Below are positions 10,726 to 22,047 of a DNA stretch of 64,000 bases, piece after piece. Under the pieces are notes generated by a model. The model was not told the DNA's origin and made no database searches. It saw nothing but the letters and a program-made list of their open reading frames with translations. Both the position numbers and the translations under genes were made by a program. The DNA is taken from assembly GCA_032433765.1 (NCBI GenBank), contig JAVIAB010000092.1:106880279-106944278 (forward strand), read 5' to 3'. Position 1 is the first letter of the stretch. The number at the start of each line of letters is the position of its first letter. The stretch is from Megaustenia siamemsis. Taxonomy: Eukaryota > Mollusca > Gastropoda > Stylommatophora > Ariophantidae.

Positions 10726-10896
10726 CATTTTCTATCTATCTATCTTTCGTTCGCCTGAAGCATTGTCTATATCTGCAATGTCGTTTCCTGTATAAATGTT
10801 ACTGTCTTTTGTAATTCTTGCAGTGGCCCATATAGTTTTGTCTGTAGTGTTGTATCTATGGGCCAATGGATTTTCCTCAGTCTACTATATTCAGTG
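10726..10896 (-). mobile_element. 3' end of I-group LINE I-1, cut by the duplication breakpoint
   Basis: Minus-strand copy of the last 170 bp of the element at 30240-31990: the final 43 or so codons of its ORF (ending ETTLQI) and a GATA tail at 10726-10746. At 10897 the sequence switches to unrelated DNA although copy 2 continues, so the breakpoint of the 10.9-kb duplication lies inside this element. Confidence 0.9.
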
Positions 10897-11284
10897 TATA
10901 CGCAATACTTTGTTGACTCGCTGCTGATCGTCAGCGTAGCGTAGTAAGACTGCAGATGATATTGCTTTTACTAGAAACACAAGAAAAATGTTTGATCAAT
11001 AACGAATACTCAAAATGTCAAATTCTACTACAACATAACATTCTTGAACAGGTCGACAAACAGCACGTGCATATCCTCCCTGACAGACACCTCAGAGCAG
11101 CTGCAACCGATACCATTAAGCCATTAGCGAATCTACTCAAATAAAGAATGATGCAAATCCTGGACGTCATGAACACGGGTGGCAATATAACTGTATAAAT
11201 ACAGTCACAATGTACTCGTGATGGTTTAATGTCCATTTTTTTCCGCTTAGGAAAGCTGCGGTAAAGTAGTAGATATTAAACTAA
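10897..11284. other. Sequence beyond the duplication breakpoint; nothing recognised
   Basis: Starts abruptly after the truncated LINE. A 62-codon frame at 10956-11144 has no motif. Confidence 0.5.
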
Positions 11285-11500
11285 TCTGCTGACGACAAGC
11301 GGTTGGGGTTGATCCCGACTATCGGCTTTTGGGTTCAGCCAGCCTTGAATTGGTAAAGAACTTTCGTGAGAAAGGAAAAAAAAACACTGGCATAAAGATG
11401 TCGACATTCACCCCCCAAATTTGTAATAAATATGGGAACTTATAAACTATTTACATACCACACGGAGCGTGGGGGCACACTTCTTTTTTTAAAATCCTTT
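11285..11500 (+). mobile_element. Degenerate S1-like SINE
   Basis: Contains GGTTGGGGTTGATCCCGAC (B-box region) followed by CGGCTTTTGGGTTCAGCCAG and CCTTGAATTGGTAAAGAAC, matching the S1 body, and ends in a T run near 11485-11493. The A box is worn away. Divergence from the other S1 copies marks it as old. Confidence 0.6.
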
Positions 11501-12530
11501 TTCTGTTACTTGCACCACAATGCTGTCAATGTTATTTGTTCTTCCTGTTTGATCTGTTATTCATCTCTGTCGTGGATCTAGAAAGCAGTTATTGACCGCA
11601 GGCCTTGTGATGTTTAGCAGATCAGCAACAAAATGTCTTTACTTTGTTCGGCTTTGAGACTTCTGTGGCAGGTGTCTCTAAGTTTTGCTTGTTCTGTGTA
11701 CTTTAGTATTTCAATGTTTTTATGTGTAGTCGACAGCTTTTATGATGGTCTCTGCTTCTCGTCTGCGGAAGCAGTTGAACTAGTTCTTAAGTATGTCTTT
11801 AATTTTGTGTCTTTTGAGGTTTTTTTTTTTTTTATTCCTATGGCCAAAGCATTCTATGGATTTTCTTCTTGGTCTTGATCCTTCTTGGGCGTCGCACATT
11901 GTTTTTTTTTTCGCTATCCATCTCTCTATTCTTGGCGAGATATTCGATTTTATCTTATGAATTATCAACTTTGTTTATCTCACAAGTGTTCTTTTTAATG
12001 TCTTTCTACGTTTTCCTCTTTTCAAGTATCTTGATGTTTCCAATAGAAGAGGCTGTTTTGAAATTCTTCTGTTATCTCTTCTCTACATATGCCCGAAATA
12101 TCGTTTTCTTCTTTTTCTAATTGTCTTCAAGCAGGTTATATAAAAGATGACAGCATTGACATTTATATTTTTTCAGCTCTGCAACATTTCACCATTTAGA
12201 AGATCAGTTTAAAAGCACAAAAACGGGCACCTCTTCAGTTCATCAAAATATGTTTCTCTCTACAGGAACATGTAACCTTCATCACTTACATTAAGGTCAT
12301 GTTTCTTCTCACCTTTTGATCTGATCTTAGGCATTGCTTCTAGTTGACATTAATAATTGCATTATGGTACTTCCTGATGCGTTCATGACTGTGATGACCA
12401 CGACGCTATAGCTACGCTTCTGCCACGGTTATGCATAATTTGGGGAGGGAGCGAAGGGGGGTGGTTGTGAATGGAGTAAGTTGCGACTTTGAATATCTTC
12501 AATTTGTGTGGGCGTTTCTGTGTTAGATTA
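11501..12530. other. T-rich region, possible old minus-strand LINE debris
   Basis: Long T-rich stretches give spurious hydrophobic frames on the plus strand. On the minus strand around 11900-11740 a reading such as RRKSIECFGHRN recalls the GHxxR region of LINE C-termini, but it is too short and decayed to assign. Nothing else is recognised. Confidence 0.3.
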
Positions 12531-12548
12531 TGTTATATGGAAGGCAAG

Positions 12549-12584
12549 CGAGAGAGGGAGAGGGAGAGAGAGAGAGAGAGAGAG
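12549..12584 (+). repeat. GA microsatellite
   Basis: Run of GA dinucleotides with a few G interruptions. Confidence 0.9.
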
Positions 12585-12837
12585 TAATGTAGGGAGATAA
12601 TATTTAAAGCGTGAATGAGTTTATTGAGAAGGATGACGAAGTAACGAAGAGTGTGTCTTATGGGGAAGTTAGGTAACGGAGCGTACATGAAGAAGAACAA
12701 TAAATATGAAAGTATCATTTTCTGATTGGAAAGTAAGGATGGGCTTTCACTTATTTGTAATGCAATTAATTCTAAATGCTGTGATAGAAATATGGGTAGG
12801 CGGGCAGAGACGGAAGGGTGCGGGCATGGGTAGATAC

Positions 12838-12975
12838 ATGACTGGATGAGTAGATGGATGGATGGATGAGTAGATGAATGAGTGGATGGATGAATGGGTA
12901 GATAGGTGAATGTCTGGGTGGATGGAAAGGTGGATGGATGATCGAATGGATAAACAGATGGATGGAGGAATGCAA
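12838..12975 (+). repeat. Irregular GGAT/GATGAATG tetranucleotide repeat
   Basis: Imperfect TGGA repeats, drifting into related motifs. The minus-strand frames rich in HPSIHSFI are translations of this repeat, not proteins. Confidence 0.85.
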
Positions 12976-13194
12976 AAATGTGGGGGGAGGGGTAGTGACA
13001 ACTGGGAGAAAATGAGAGATAAGCAAGGACAACATGACTGAGGGTAGGGTGAACAAAGATTAATAATGTGGATCAGACCGAGGGCACACATTTTAATACA
13101 GAAGTTAAAGAACGTTCTGATTTCCATTCAAGTCCGACCTGCCAATGGTTGCTTTGTTGGTCTGTGACAATGGAAATCTTGAGGAGAATACATG

Positions 13195-13650
13195 GATGTA
13201 TGGATGGAATAATGGATGGGTTAATGCTTGGATGAATAGATGGATCGAAAGAAATTTAGATGATTGGATGAATAGATGAATGGAGGAATTGGTAGATGGA
13301 TAGATGAGGCATGAGTGGACAGATTGATGGAACAATGGGTGGATGGAGGAATTGGTGGATGGATGGAGCATGGGTGGAAAGATAGATGGAACAATGGGTG
13401 GATGGAGGAATAGGTGGGTGGATGGAGCATGGGTGGACAGATTGATGGAACAATGGGTGGATGGAGGAATAGGTGGGTGGATGGAGCATGGGTGGACAGA
13501 TAGATGGAACAATGGGTGGATGGAGGAATAGGTGGGTGGATGGAGCATGGGTGGACAGATAGATGGAACAATGGGTGGGTGGAGGATTAGGTGGGTAGAT
13601 AGTTGAATAGATTGATGAATGGACTAATTGGTGGATGTATGGTTGAATTC
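13195..13650 (+). repeat. 59-bp minisatellite built on GGAT
   Basis: From about 13310 to 13575 the sequence has a 59-bp period (GGTGGACAGATTGATGGAAC and on), about 4.5 units, flanked by looser GGAT repeats. Because 59 is not a multiple of three, successive units read the same peptide in successive frames. This explains the long overlapping HPPTYSSIHPLFH frames on the minus strand; none is a gene. Confidence 0.9.
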
Positions 13651-13819
13651 TTATATATTTCTGATTTGGGAAGGAAATAAGATTGACGGATATAGAATGA
13701 TAAATATAAGAGTAGATTTGTAGGTAAGAAATGCAAGAATTACGTAGCTAAATAAAGTAATTAGAGAGGTAAATGGAAAGAACTCCATTGCGATATATGT
13801 ATATTCCTTCTTTTTCTGT

Positions 13820-14770
13820 TCTTCCTCATTTGCCTTTCAGCGTCGAGGAAGATATAATTTGAGGTCTTTTGCTCTGCTGCTGGCATTTTCTGATATGTTT
13901 TCAACTGTTTCTAATATTCCATCAATCCATTCTTTTCGTGCTCGCCCTTTGAGTCTGGTGTTCTTGCAACGTTTATTTGATGCCTTTCAGCGGTGAGGGG
14001 AGAAATAATGTGCCTTCTATTGCTCTTCTGATCGCCTCTGGTACTGTTATGTTTCCGTGTGTTTCTAATATTCGTTCAATTCATCTTTTTCGGGGTCTGG
14101 TGTTCTCTCAACGTTTATTGAAGGCCTATTATGTTTTTTTTCTGCCTTATCATGTGGCCAAACCATTATTTTGTTGTTGTTGTTTCTTCATCTACTATAT
14201 GGCGGAAATTATTGCTAGCTTTTTTTTTTTATCATTTCTTCATTTTTGACCTTATCTCCCAGGCTGTTTCCTGTCATTCGTCTAACACATTTCATCTTGT
14301 AGTGGTTATTGTTCTTATTATTCTTGCATCCAGGATCCAGGTTGGTAGCACAACGTTGAGATGACGATTGTGTTGTAGGGTGCCCGTTTTGCCTCTAAAG
14401 CATTGACGACTAACTGGCTTCCCCCCCGCTGACCAGATCCTGCCCGTCGGTCTATTTGTCTAGGTACTTAAAGCGGCCACAGAAACTATTGCACTTATAC
14501 AAGTTATTTTGAAATATATAGTTAATTGTCTTTTAGCAAATGTTAAATGTGTCGTTAAAGCGCAAACATTATTAATGTATGACTAAATCACATCGTGAAA
14601 TGTGTGATGATGCTCAAAAGTTTGGCCTTTTTGTCCTAGCCTTGGCTATAATTCTGCCCTCGTTCAACCTTAAGTTATCCACCACTGCTCTAGAGTCATG
14701 TCCTTGTTTGACAACAGTGGTGATAGTTGTCTGATGATTCGATAAACGTTGAGAAAGAGAAAAGCAAGTA
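13820..14770 (-). mobile_element. RTE-C, second degenerate copy, internally rearranged
   Basis: Minus-strand match to the C-terminal half of RTE-C at 412-910. The C-terminal segment (CATTTGCCTTTCAGCG and onward) appears twice in a row, at about 13826-13975 and 13976-14130. The match then continues to about 14402. After roughly 290 bp of unrelated sequence it resumes at about 14693 (GAGTCATGTCCTTGTTTGA). It holds an internal duplication and an insertion, so it is clearly dead. Confidence 0.7.
14403..14692. mobile_element. Unidentified insertion within RTE-C
   Basis: About 290 bp interrupting RTE-C homology between CTCTAAAGC on the left and CTCTAGAGT on the right. That imperfect 9-bp repeat could be a decayed target duplication. 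I recognise no family. Confidence 0.4.
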
Positions 14771-14821
14771 AACGATGCTGCTGGAAGTAAACTCAAAATA
14801 CAATGACAGGAGTTGATTTTG

Positions 14822-15083
14822 GAAGCCGCGATATCTCAGTGGTTAGTGAACTGGACTACAAAAGACAGTCGGGTTCGATTCTGTTCGACGGCTTCCGGGT
14901 TCACCCAGCCTTAAATGGGTACCGGATTTTTTCTGGGAAAGTAAAGCGGCACGGGCGTAATACCGACCACATTATCCCAAAAATCATTTGCCGAAGGTCT
15001 GTAAAAATTATTGTCACTAACACCATACTCCCTATACGCCACTTGGTGTGACAGGCTTTTTACTACTTTTTTTTTTTCTAGGT
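14822..15083 (+). mobile_element. S1 SINE with 10-bp target duplication
   Basis: Head with CTCAGTGGTTAGTGAAC (A-box region) and GGGTTCGATTC (B box), then the S1 body to a T run. Flanked by gttgattttg at 14812-14821 and 15084-15093. Compared with other S1 copies it lacks several bases between the A and B boxes. Confidence 0.85.
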
Positions 15084-15093
15084 GTTGATTTTG

Positions 15094-16250
15094 CTGGCGC
15101 TTATGTAAAAAAAAAAAAGAACAAAAAAAATAATGGAAAGAGAGTTCGAGATCGTTGTTTGGAGACATCCATGCGTCAGCGAACCTCAGACCGTCACAAG
15201 GTCTGAGAAAATTAACAAAATAGGGTTTTTTGGTTATTTTTGGAGATGGAAGGGGTGGATACGTTTCCCATAGAATCACGGAAATTAATGCCTGGAAATA
15301 ACTGTAATGAAACATAAATAATTGCCATATACGGCGTATGTAATATCCAAATCTCTCTCAATCGTTTGAAGTTAACATTACAGCTTTCATTTGCTTTAAC
15401 GGGCACAAATAAACCCTTTGTGCTATTGAAGTGCAGATTTAACTGTTCAAGTATTACCCCCACAATCATTAGAATACATCTGAAAGCGACGAGACACAGT
15501 CAATAATAACACAGAGAAACAAACACGGAAAGAAAAGAACAACAATACAATTTCATCTGTTTGGAAAATAAAACGGGAGCTATTTTCAGATATTGTTAGC
15601 AATCAGAAGTTATGAAAAGGGTAATATTTATTTGGCCTGTCTTTGTATTTGTTGAGAACAGGAAGGTGTTCCTACTCTTTTGTTTGGGGAAAATAATTTG
15701 TTTCCAGTTTTTTTTTTAATGTAACGTGAATAGAGATCGAAGTGTTGCTAAATTTGTTTCGTTAAACAGACGAATAAAAGTAATGGAGTGTATTAACGAT
15801 TTTTTATTTATCTGAGGAAGAGAAAGTGGAGGAGGTAGAGAGAATTTCGAGAGAATGTGAGATTCAGAGTAAAAGAGAGAAGAGAGTATGAGACTAGAAT
15901 AGTGTGAAATAGTGCGATTGAATGAGAGAGAAGATTGGACTATTCAGTTATAAAAGATAAGGAGAATGAAAGTATAAAAAGGATGAATGATTTATTGTAT
16001 TTTGGGGGAAACTAGAGGCAAGTGGCAGAGAAAGAGAGATAGATCGAAAAGAAAAATAGAAAATGGAAAAAATGCGGAAGAATAAAAGAGATAATGAAAT
16101 CGATTGTTAAAAGTATTTAAAGAGTGAGAAGGAATTAGACAGACCGAAAAAAGAGAACTACGACAGCAACAATGACAACATAATGTTTGCATCTGATTGA
16201 AGAGTGGAGGTCAGAATAGAAAGAATATTTGAACATCCGAGAGAGACTGA
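15094..16250. other. No recognisable gene
   Basis: AT-rich, with A runs at 15101-15130 and a purine-rich stretch at 15810-16260 (repeated GAGA/AAGAGA on the plus strand). The minus-strand frames are translations of this composition. Confidence 0.5.
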
Positions 16251-16282
16251 GAGGGTGAGTAAGAGTGAGTGTTTCTCTGTGT

Positions 16283-16304
16283 GAGTGTGTGTGTGTGTGT
16301 GTGT
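16283..16304 (+). repeat. GT microsatellite
   Basis: GTGTGT run of about 20 bp preceded by GAGT-rich sequence. Confidence 0.85.
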
Positions 16305-16339
16305 ATGTGTTTAGAAAATATGTATCAATACATTAAGAA

Positions 16340-16402
16340 TATTGAGTTATTGAGTTATGTGCAAGTCATCATCATTGCACTCCGAACATGTTCATAGGTA
16401 CA
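16340..16402 (-). mobile_element. 3' tip of I-group LINE I-2
   Basis: Minus-strand match to the end of the element at 36948-38303: CATGTTCGGAGTGCAATGAT followed by GATGACTTGCACATAACTCA and a tail of AATAACTC units. Only about 60 bp is present, an extreme 5' truncation. A second partial motif (GCACTCCGAACATATTCAT) follows at 16409-16427. Confidence 0.75.
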
Positions 16403-16459
16403 TATTGCACTCCGAACATATTCATTAAAGAGTATAGAGTGTATGTTGCTATAGACTAC

Positions 16460-16650
16460 TTTTTTTTTTTTTAAAGGAAAGATATATTATATCGGTGACG
16501 TAGCCGACATCATGCCAGGCTGCCCTATTTTTCCAAGAAAAAAAACATAAGGAATCAATTTAAGGCTATGCGAACCTAGATATTGTCGATCGATACAAAA
16601 ACCCGACCTTTTGTCCTTAGCAGACCAGTTCGAAAATCACTGATCGAAAA
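16460..16650 (-). mobile_element. Very degenerate S1-like SINE
   Basis: Ordered matches to the reversed S1 body and head: GACGTAGCCGACATCATGCC, TTCCAAGAAAAAA, then GTCCTTAGCAGACCAGTTCG, like the S1 stretch GTCCTTTGTAGTCCAGTTCA. No target duplication was found. Confidence 0.45.
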
Positions 16651-17195
16651 TGTCGCTTGCTGACTTATCATATCAACTTGGACTGTTGTAACGTTGGGAG
16701 GAGTTATGTGTCAATCAATGGGTAGTCGCAATGGCGCATTGGTCGTTAGCCATTTGGTCTGTCTATTTCATTCTTGGACCCAGACACTGATACCAGCTCT
16801 TCAGCTGTTGCAGGCAGCAACAGTAGTTTGTTTAGAATATGTTTTCAATGACAGAACAGCTTTATGCTGTTGTTCTAATAGTTCCCGCTTTTCCTTTCAC
16901 TTTTCTTCTTTTCTTTTTTTTCAAATACCATTAATTGTTTTTTTCACTTGCTATCACTTCTCATTTTGATCTTCCCCCCTCCACCAACCATCCCACCCTC
17001 CAATTTAATTTACAATATCATTCATATTTTATTTTCCTCCAAGTGTTTTGAATAACATATTTATATCTTCATTTTGCCTTCGATTTTTGCCATTGCCAGT
17101 TGAGACTATATTATCATCAGGTGCTATGCCGGGTGGTGTAGACAATCATCTCTCTCCACATCTCTGGGCTCTTCATACATCTCATGATTTCAGTC
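16651..17195. other. No recognisable feature
   Basis: Pyrimidine-rich tract near 16880-17060. Nothing recognised. Confidence 0.5.
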
Positions 17196-17199
17196 GGTG

Positions 17200-17570
17200 A
17201 TTTTAAATTATGCCATTTGGATAATCTGTTCAATATTTTTATTCGCTTGGTTTTCCTTTGTTTTTCTTTGCCTGCATTCTTCTGTTGTTATAATATTCGA
17301 ACTGCTTCCTTTTGGTATCTCAATCCCAATTAATGTAGATGGTCTTTTCTTTGTTATTCGGACGATATTTCTGGTTTCTCCAGCTCTTTTTAAAACATTC
17401 TTCATGAGCAATTATTGCTATCCACGGAGTTCGTAGCATTCTTCTGAGAAATCACATCTCAGCTGTCTCTAATGTTCTTTGTCTTGTTTTGCTTAACGTC
17501 CATGACTTACTTCCAAATAGTAGAACAGGTTTGATGCACTTTAGGACATGTTTTCTAACATTTATAGATA
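17200..17570 (-). mobile_element. RTE-B-like LINE fragment (C-terminal region)
   Basis: On the minus strand 17411-17208 reads NVLKRAGETRNIV, KKRPSTLIG and SSSNIITTEE. This follows the RTE-B order EEVLKxAxxxRxLI, KKxxxFxGH, LExIxTTGxI. The upstream part (17570-17430) matches the region before it. It is decayed and truncated at both ends. Confidence 0.6.
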
Positions 17571-17575
17571 AGCAA

Positions 17576-17604
17576 CTTTTATCAGTCGCTGCAACTGATA
17601 AAAG
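17576..17604. other. Perfect 11-bp hairpin
   Basis: CTTTTATCAGT (17576-17586) and its reverse complement ACTGATAAAAG (17594-17604) are separated by a 7-base loop. Short and possibly a chance event. Confidence 0.6.
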
Positions 17605-19239
17605 AAAGTTGACAAATAAATATTATTTATCATGAATGCCCTCAATGCATGAACAATGGTGAGACTTATTTTGTGAAATCGTTACTACATGTATCTAGAT
17701 ATATTTATTCAGTTTCTTTATTGATAACTTTCTGCCGCCATGAAAATAATTCTGATGTACTAGAATTAACATTTGCTTAATTCCGTTTAAATTTTTAAAA
17801 TTCAGTTGACATATATGTTATGTTATGTTATGTTATCTATGTGATACACATATTTTCATAGTTTCATCTAATGATGCGTTGCGTACTGTAGTTAAGTTAT
17901 ATTCAATGTTTACTTCTCGTGTAATCCTACTATGTATAAGAGGTATGTATGTATGTTTATATGCGTACAATATTCAACAAAAACGGTGATATAATTGTCC
18001 CTCAATTATGGGGTAACAAGCATCACTGACTACATCGTTCCTTCTTACCGCACTTTGACATGTTTTCTATATATTTGGTTTATAAACCGAGTTAAATGCG
18101 CTGTTGGAACAACTAGAGCATTAAGTTTTATTGGCCGTTTCCTGTGAAATTCCCATTTCCTGCACTGATTTCCTTAACATTTCCGACTATTTCCTGGGCC
18201 AATGCATTTTGTTTTGTGCATTCGCAATAATTGAATATGCAAATATTTATTATACTCTTGTGTTGTAGTTTGTTCTTTGACTTGTTTGTATGTTAATGTT
18301 TGTTTTTGAACAAGGTCATTTTCTCGCAAATTATATTTATCTCGTGCTGTTTAATCAACTATTTAATCTAACCATAATTTTATTAATGTTTATTTTATCT
18401 AAAAATACATTTTAACCATAGTAAAGTACGTGAAAGTTATTTAAATAAAAGCAATCAATGTACTTCTGTATGGGGAGCATTATCGTTATCGAGTTCATTT
18501 CTCATTTAGTTTTGACATAAAATTATTACAGACAAACTGGTAGGTACTCATTCGCCTTCAAAATATGATGAAGTGTGGTGACTGTTCTGATAACTAGTTG
18601 GATGTGAGCACAACTAGCAATCCCTGGCAAGTAGTCGTTCCTACTTGTTAGATGTTACATAACAATTTGCTGCTGTCTCTGTCTTGTCAATTTCTAACAT
18701 CAAATTATTGAGGGACATCATAGAGTTGTGTTATACGCTAGAATGATATAGAGCTAGTTTGTGTAGCATTTTTGGGATAGCAATAAAGCTTATCTTTGTA
18801 AAGGACGGACTAAAGTCGAGCCTTGATTCTAGAAAAAAAACGTTTCCAAAATAAGTAGTAGCTGTACACTCCATTCCCTGACTGAGAATAATATTGCAAC
18901 ATATCGCTATCTTTTATCTTCACGCTGCTACAACGCAAACCAGTAATTGTAAGCGTCCGTTCTTAAGTTTCTTCGCAACCTTGTATAGATGAATCTACCC
19001 CATGGGAACTCTTATAGAATAGTAAGACTTACTGCGTTAGTGATGAGATTTACTTGCTTTCTCCTGCTATATGTCATTGGACATACATTTTACCAGTCCT
19101 GACCAGTCACAAGTGTTTGTCATTGATATGTAAGTTGTCCCTTACATTTTCTCATTTAATTCATTAACCTATATAATATTCTTCTTGACGTCTGTTCAGT
19201 TATCAAAATGAATAGCGCAAGTTATATTTTAATTTTTTT
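17605..19239. other. Unique-looking AT-rich DNA
   Basis: No element, coding region or RNA gene recognised. A short TATGT repeat lies at 17813-17835. This is the longest stretch of the window without an identifiable repeat and may be old, decayed sequence. Confidence 0.5.
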
Positions 19240-19556
19240 TTAAAAGGAAAAGAAAACAAACGATAAAGTCTTAAAACAACTAAAAATGAAAAGAGACACA
19301 CAATTCAAACAAGACAAATGCGATTTTTGGGCCATGTTAAAAGACACAACAGCCTACTACTAAAAGTAATCTTGAAGTGGAAAATGCAAGTTAAAAGAGG
19401 CAAAGGCATACCAAGAATAACATGGACGAGTAACATCAAAAGATGGACAAACCAGCCAACGACAACCTGCACCATCAAAGCAAGAGACAGAGCAGAATGG
19501 CGCTCCATGGTAGCCAACCTTCGTTGCGGAGATGGCACTTGATGATGATGATAAAA
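19240..19556 (+). mobile_element. RTE-A C-terminal end with TGA-repeat tail
   Basis: The frame 19318-19542 reads RFLGHVKRHNSLLLKV, then a KRGKGIPRITWTSNIKRW segment (the GxPRxxW motif of RTE-like elements), then RDRAEWRSMVANLRCGDGT. The stop codon is the first TGA of a TGATGATGATGATAA tail. Upstream, 19250-19317 matches VLKQLKxKRxxxN in a shifted frame. Everything upstream is lost, so this is a 5'-truncated insertion. Confidence 0.85.
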
Positions 19557-19915
19557 TTTTAAAATGTCATCACATGTGTGATTAGACATTTATTTTCTTT
19601 ACATTCGTGCCCTACTTGTAAACTTTCATTTTTTTAATTGTTACAAGCATTTATCAACAAGGTATAAATAAATCAACTTTAATTTTACTAGAAACATTAA
19701 CTTGTGTGTGTGTGTGTTGTGTCACAAGCTGGAACCACTCATAAATATGTATCCATTTCAGGAAAGATGGAAGCGCAGCACCAACAGTGCACCTACACCA
19801 ATAAATGCTGTAAAATGTGTAGGAATATAAATAGTGTTTCACTTTCTGATTTAAACAAGCAGCTGTATGTAAAAATAAAACAATGAACAAATACTTCTTC
19901 CTCTTCTTTCCTTCC

Positions 19916-21235
19916 TCATTTGCCTTTCAGCGTCGAGGGGAGATACAATTTGCGGTCTTTTGCTCTTCTGTTCGCCTCTGCTACTGTTATGTTTCCCAGT
20001 GCTTCTAATATTCCATCGACCCATCTTTTTCGTGGTCGACCCTTGGGTCTGGTGTTCTCACAACGTTTGTTGAAAGCTCGTTGTGTTGTGTTTTGTTCTT
20101 TCTGCCTTGTCACGTGGCCGAACCATTTTATCTGTTGTTTCCTTATATATTATATGGCTGGGGCTATTCCTAGCTTTTTTCTCAGTTCTTCATTTCTGAT
20201 CTTATCTCTCAGACTGTTTCCTGTCATTCGTCTATAGCACATTTCACCTCTGTAGAGGTTATTTTCTTGTTGTTCTTGCATCTAGGGTCCAGGTCTGGCA
20301 TTGGTAGCACAACGTTGGGATGAAGATTGTATTGTATAGTGCTCGTTTTGCCTCCAGAGTCATTTCCTTGTTTGATAATATTGGTGATAACTGTCGATGA
20401 TTTGACGAGCTTTGTTGCATCTTGATTCTATCTCTGCCGTTTGAGAATTATCGTTTGTCATTAGCCTTCCTAGGTATTTGAATTCCTCTACTTGTTTTAG
20501 TTGTCTGCCTTCTATAGTTATGTTGATGTTCTGTTTATTTTTGGCGACGTTCATGACTTCTGTTTTGTTGATGTTGATTTTCATGTTGTACTTTGTGCCT
20601 GAGATGTTGAGTTTGTTTAAGTGTTCTTGTAGGTCTTCTATTGTTTCATGTATTAGTGCCTGATCGTCTGTAAATAGAAGCTCGTTGATCTCCTCTGTCT
20701 CTGATGGGTTGGCTAGCTTGCATATATGGTCCATGTATGTAATAAACAGTAGGGGGGATAGTACGCACCGCTGTCTTACGCCTGATCTAACTTCGAAGTG
20801 GTCTGTGTAGCCTGCTGCTGTTCTGACCCTGCAGCTGCTGTTGACGTAGAGGCTTTTAATAATGTTGGTTAGATGTTGGCTTACTCCGTATGTTGTTAGT
20901 ATCTCCCACAGTTGTTCTCTGTTTACTCTGTCGAATTCTTTTTCCTGGTCAATGAAGGCTATGTATAAGTTTTGATTGTGTTCTGTCGTTTTTTTCTGCA
21001 AGCTGTTTTGGTGTGAATAGTGCGTCGGTGCATCCTCTGTTTTTTTCGGAACCCCATTTGAGAATCGCTTAACTGTAGTTCTATTATTGGTCACAGCCTT
21101 TTTTCCAAAATTTTGGCGTATTGCTTTCCTACATGGCTGAGAAGAGATATACCTCTATATTGATTGCAGTCTCTTTTGCTACCTTTCTTTTTTCCATATT
21201 GGTATGATGATTGCCTGTTGCCAGTCATGAACAAA
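19916..21235 (-). mobile_element. RTE-C (copy within duplication copy 2)
   Basis: Identical to 412-1730, including motif A, B and the FTDD motif C in the 244-codon frame 21094-20360 and the GRPRKRW C-terminus at 20113-19916. The same frame change near the start of the reverse transcriptase is present, so it predates the duplication. Confidence 0.85.
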
Positions 21236-21633
21236 TACGTGAATATAAATATCGAGCTATAGGATCTTTGAGAGTGAATACCTTAGTTACTTGTCAAGTA
21301 GAGATGTGAATAAGCCAGGTGTAGCAGTGTGGGTCCTGTTGTAAATATCTTTTCTTCTCATTCATTTTCAGACGTTCACACAGATTACATGATGACAACC
21401 AAAGACATCTTTCAATTTCCAGCCTCTCCATATAGCTTTTTGTTGATAGAGACTGCCTGCTGCTAGGTATTACTTGAATCATCGCTGAATGCTAGCTACT
21501 TATGTCCAATATGTTTGAATTACGTGCGAAGTACGTGCGAAGTACGAGCGAAGTACGTACATGTGATCTGAAATCCTTTACAGCGTGCGCAATAGTGTGT
21601 TCTGTGTTTGCAATATATGTCATCATTGGAATA

Positions 21634-22047
21634 CCGGTCAATATGGCGGATAGGCGGCAGAAACCATTTACGCTCAGTCTGAAAAGTGTTCCTTGTTGCA
21701 GTTTCCTCATATTCCAAGTCCGGCTTGCTGCTGGAGCTACTGAGTTAGTGCTCTGTGCACACTGTGAGATATGTTTTTCATCCGGATTGTTTTTCGATAT
21801 TCCGATTGCTGACGATGAATGACAAATAACAAAGGACAGTTCAGCTGCTTCACTTTCGGAGCTGCTTGGCCTTATATATTTTGGCGTGTGCTGTAGCTAC
21901 TATAATTGGGACTGCACCTGCCTTTCTTTGTTTCGATCCTTCAATGAGATGCATTTTATTCTGATGATTCCACTGGCACGGTCAGTTGAGCAATTATGGA
22001 TTCTAATTCGTTTGCAGTGATATAGGGGCATTCGACAAACCATAACC
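21634..22047 (+). repeat. rep-F, copy F1 in duplication copy 2
   Basis: Identical to 2129-2542. Confidence 0.75.

Larger units (their letters stand above)
1..10896 (+). repeat. Large direct duplication, copy 1
   Basis: This block reappears at 19505-30407 in the same orientation. All reading frames compared between the copies are identical except where a one-base length difference falls. Those differences are near 1745, 2680, 3206, 5770, 9596, 10057 and 10527, and at each one this copy is shorter by a single base in a short run. I saw no substitution. The right end is at 10896, inside the 3' part of an I-group LINE. The left end lies outside the window. A length pattern this one-sided suggests one sequence assembled twice with uneven polishing, but a very recent segmental duplication would look similar. 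Confidence 0.95.

Noticed and set aside
11633..12120. Hydrophobic plus-strand frames that look like membrane proteins
   Set aside because: T-rich DNA produces Phe/Leu-rich frames by composition. No conserved motif, and the region may contain reversed LINE debris.
13105..13571. Overlapping minus-strand frames of 116-147 codons rich in His, Pro and Ser
   Set aside because: They are translations of a 59-bp GGAT-type minisatellite. The same peptide appears in successive frames because 59 is not a multiple of three.
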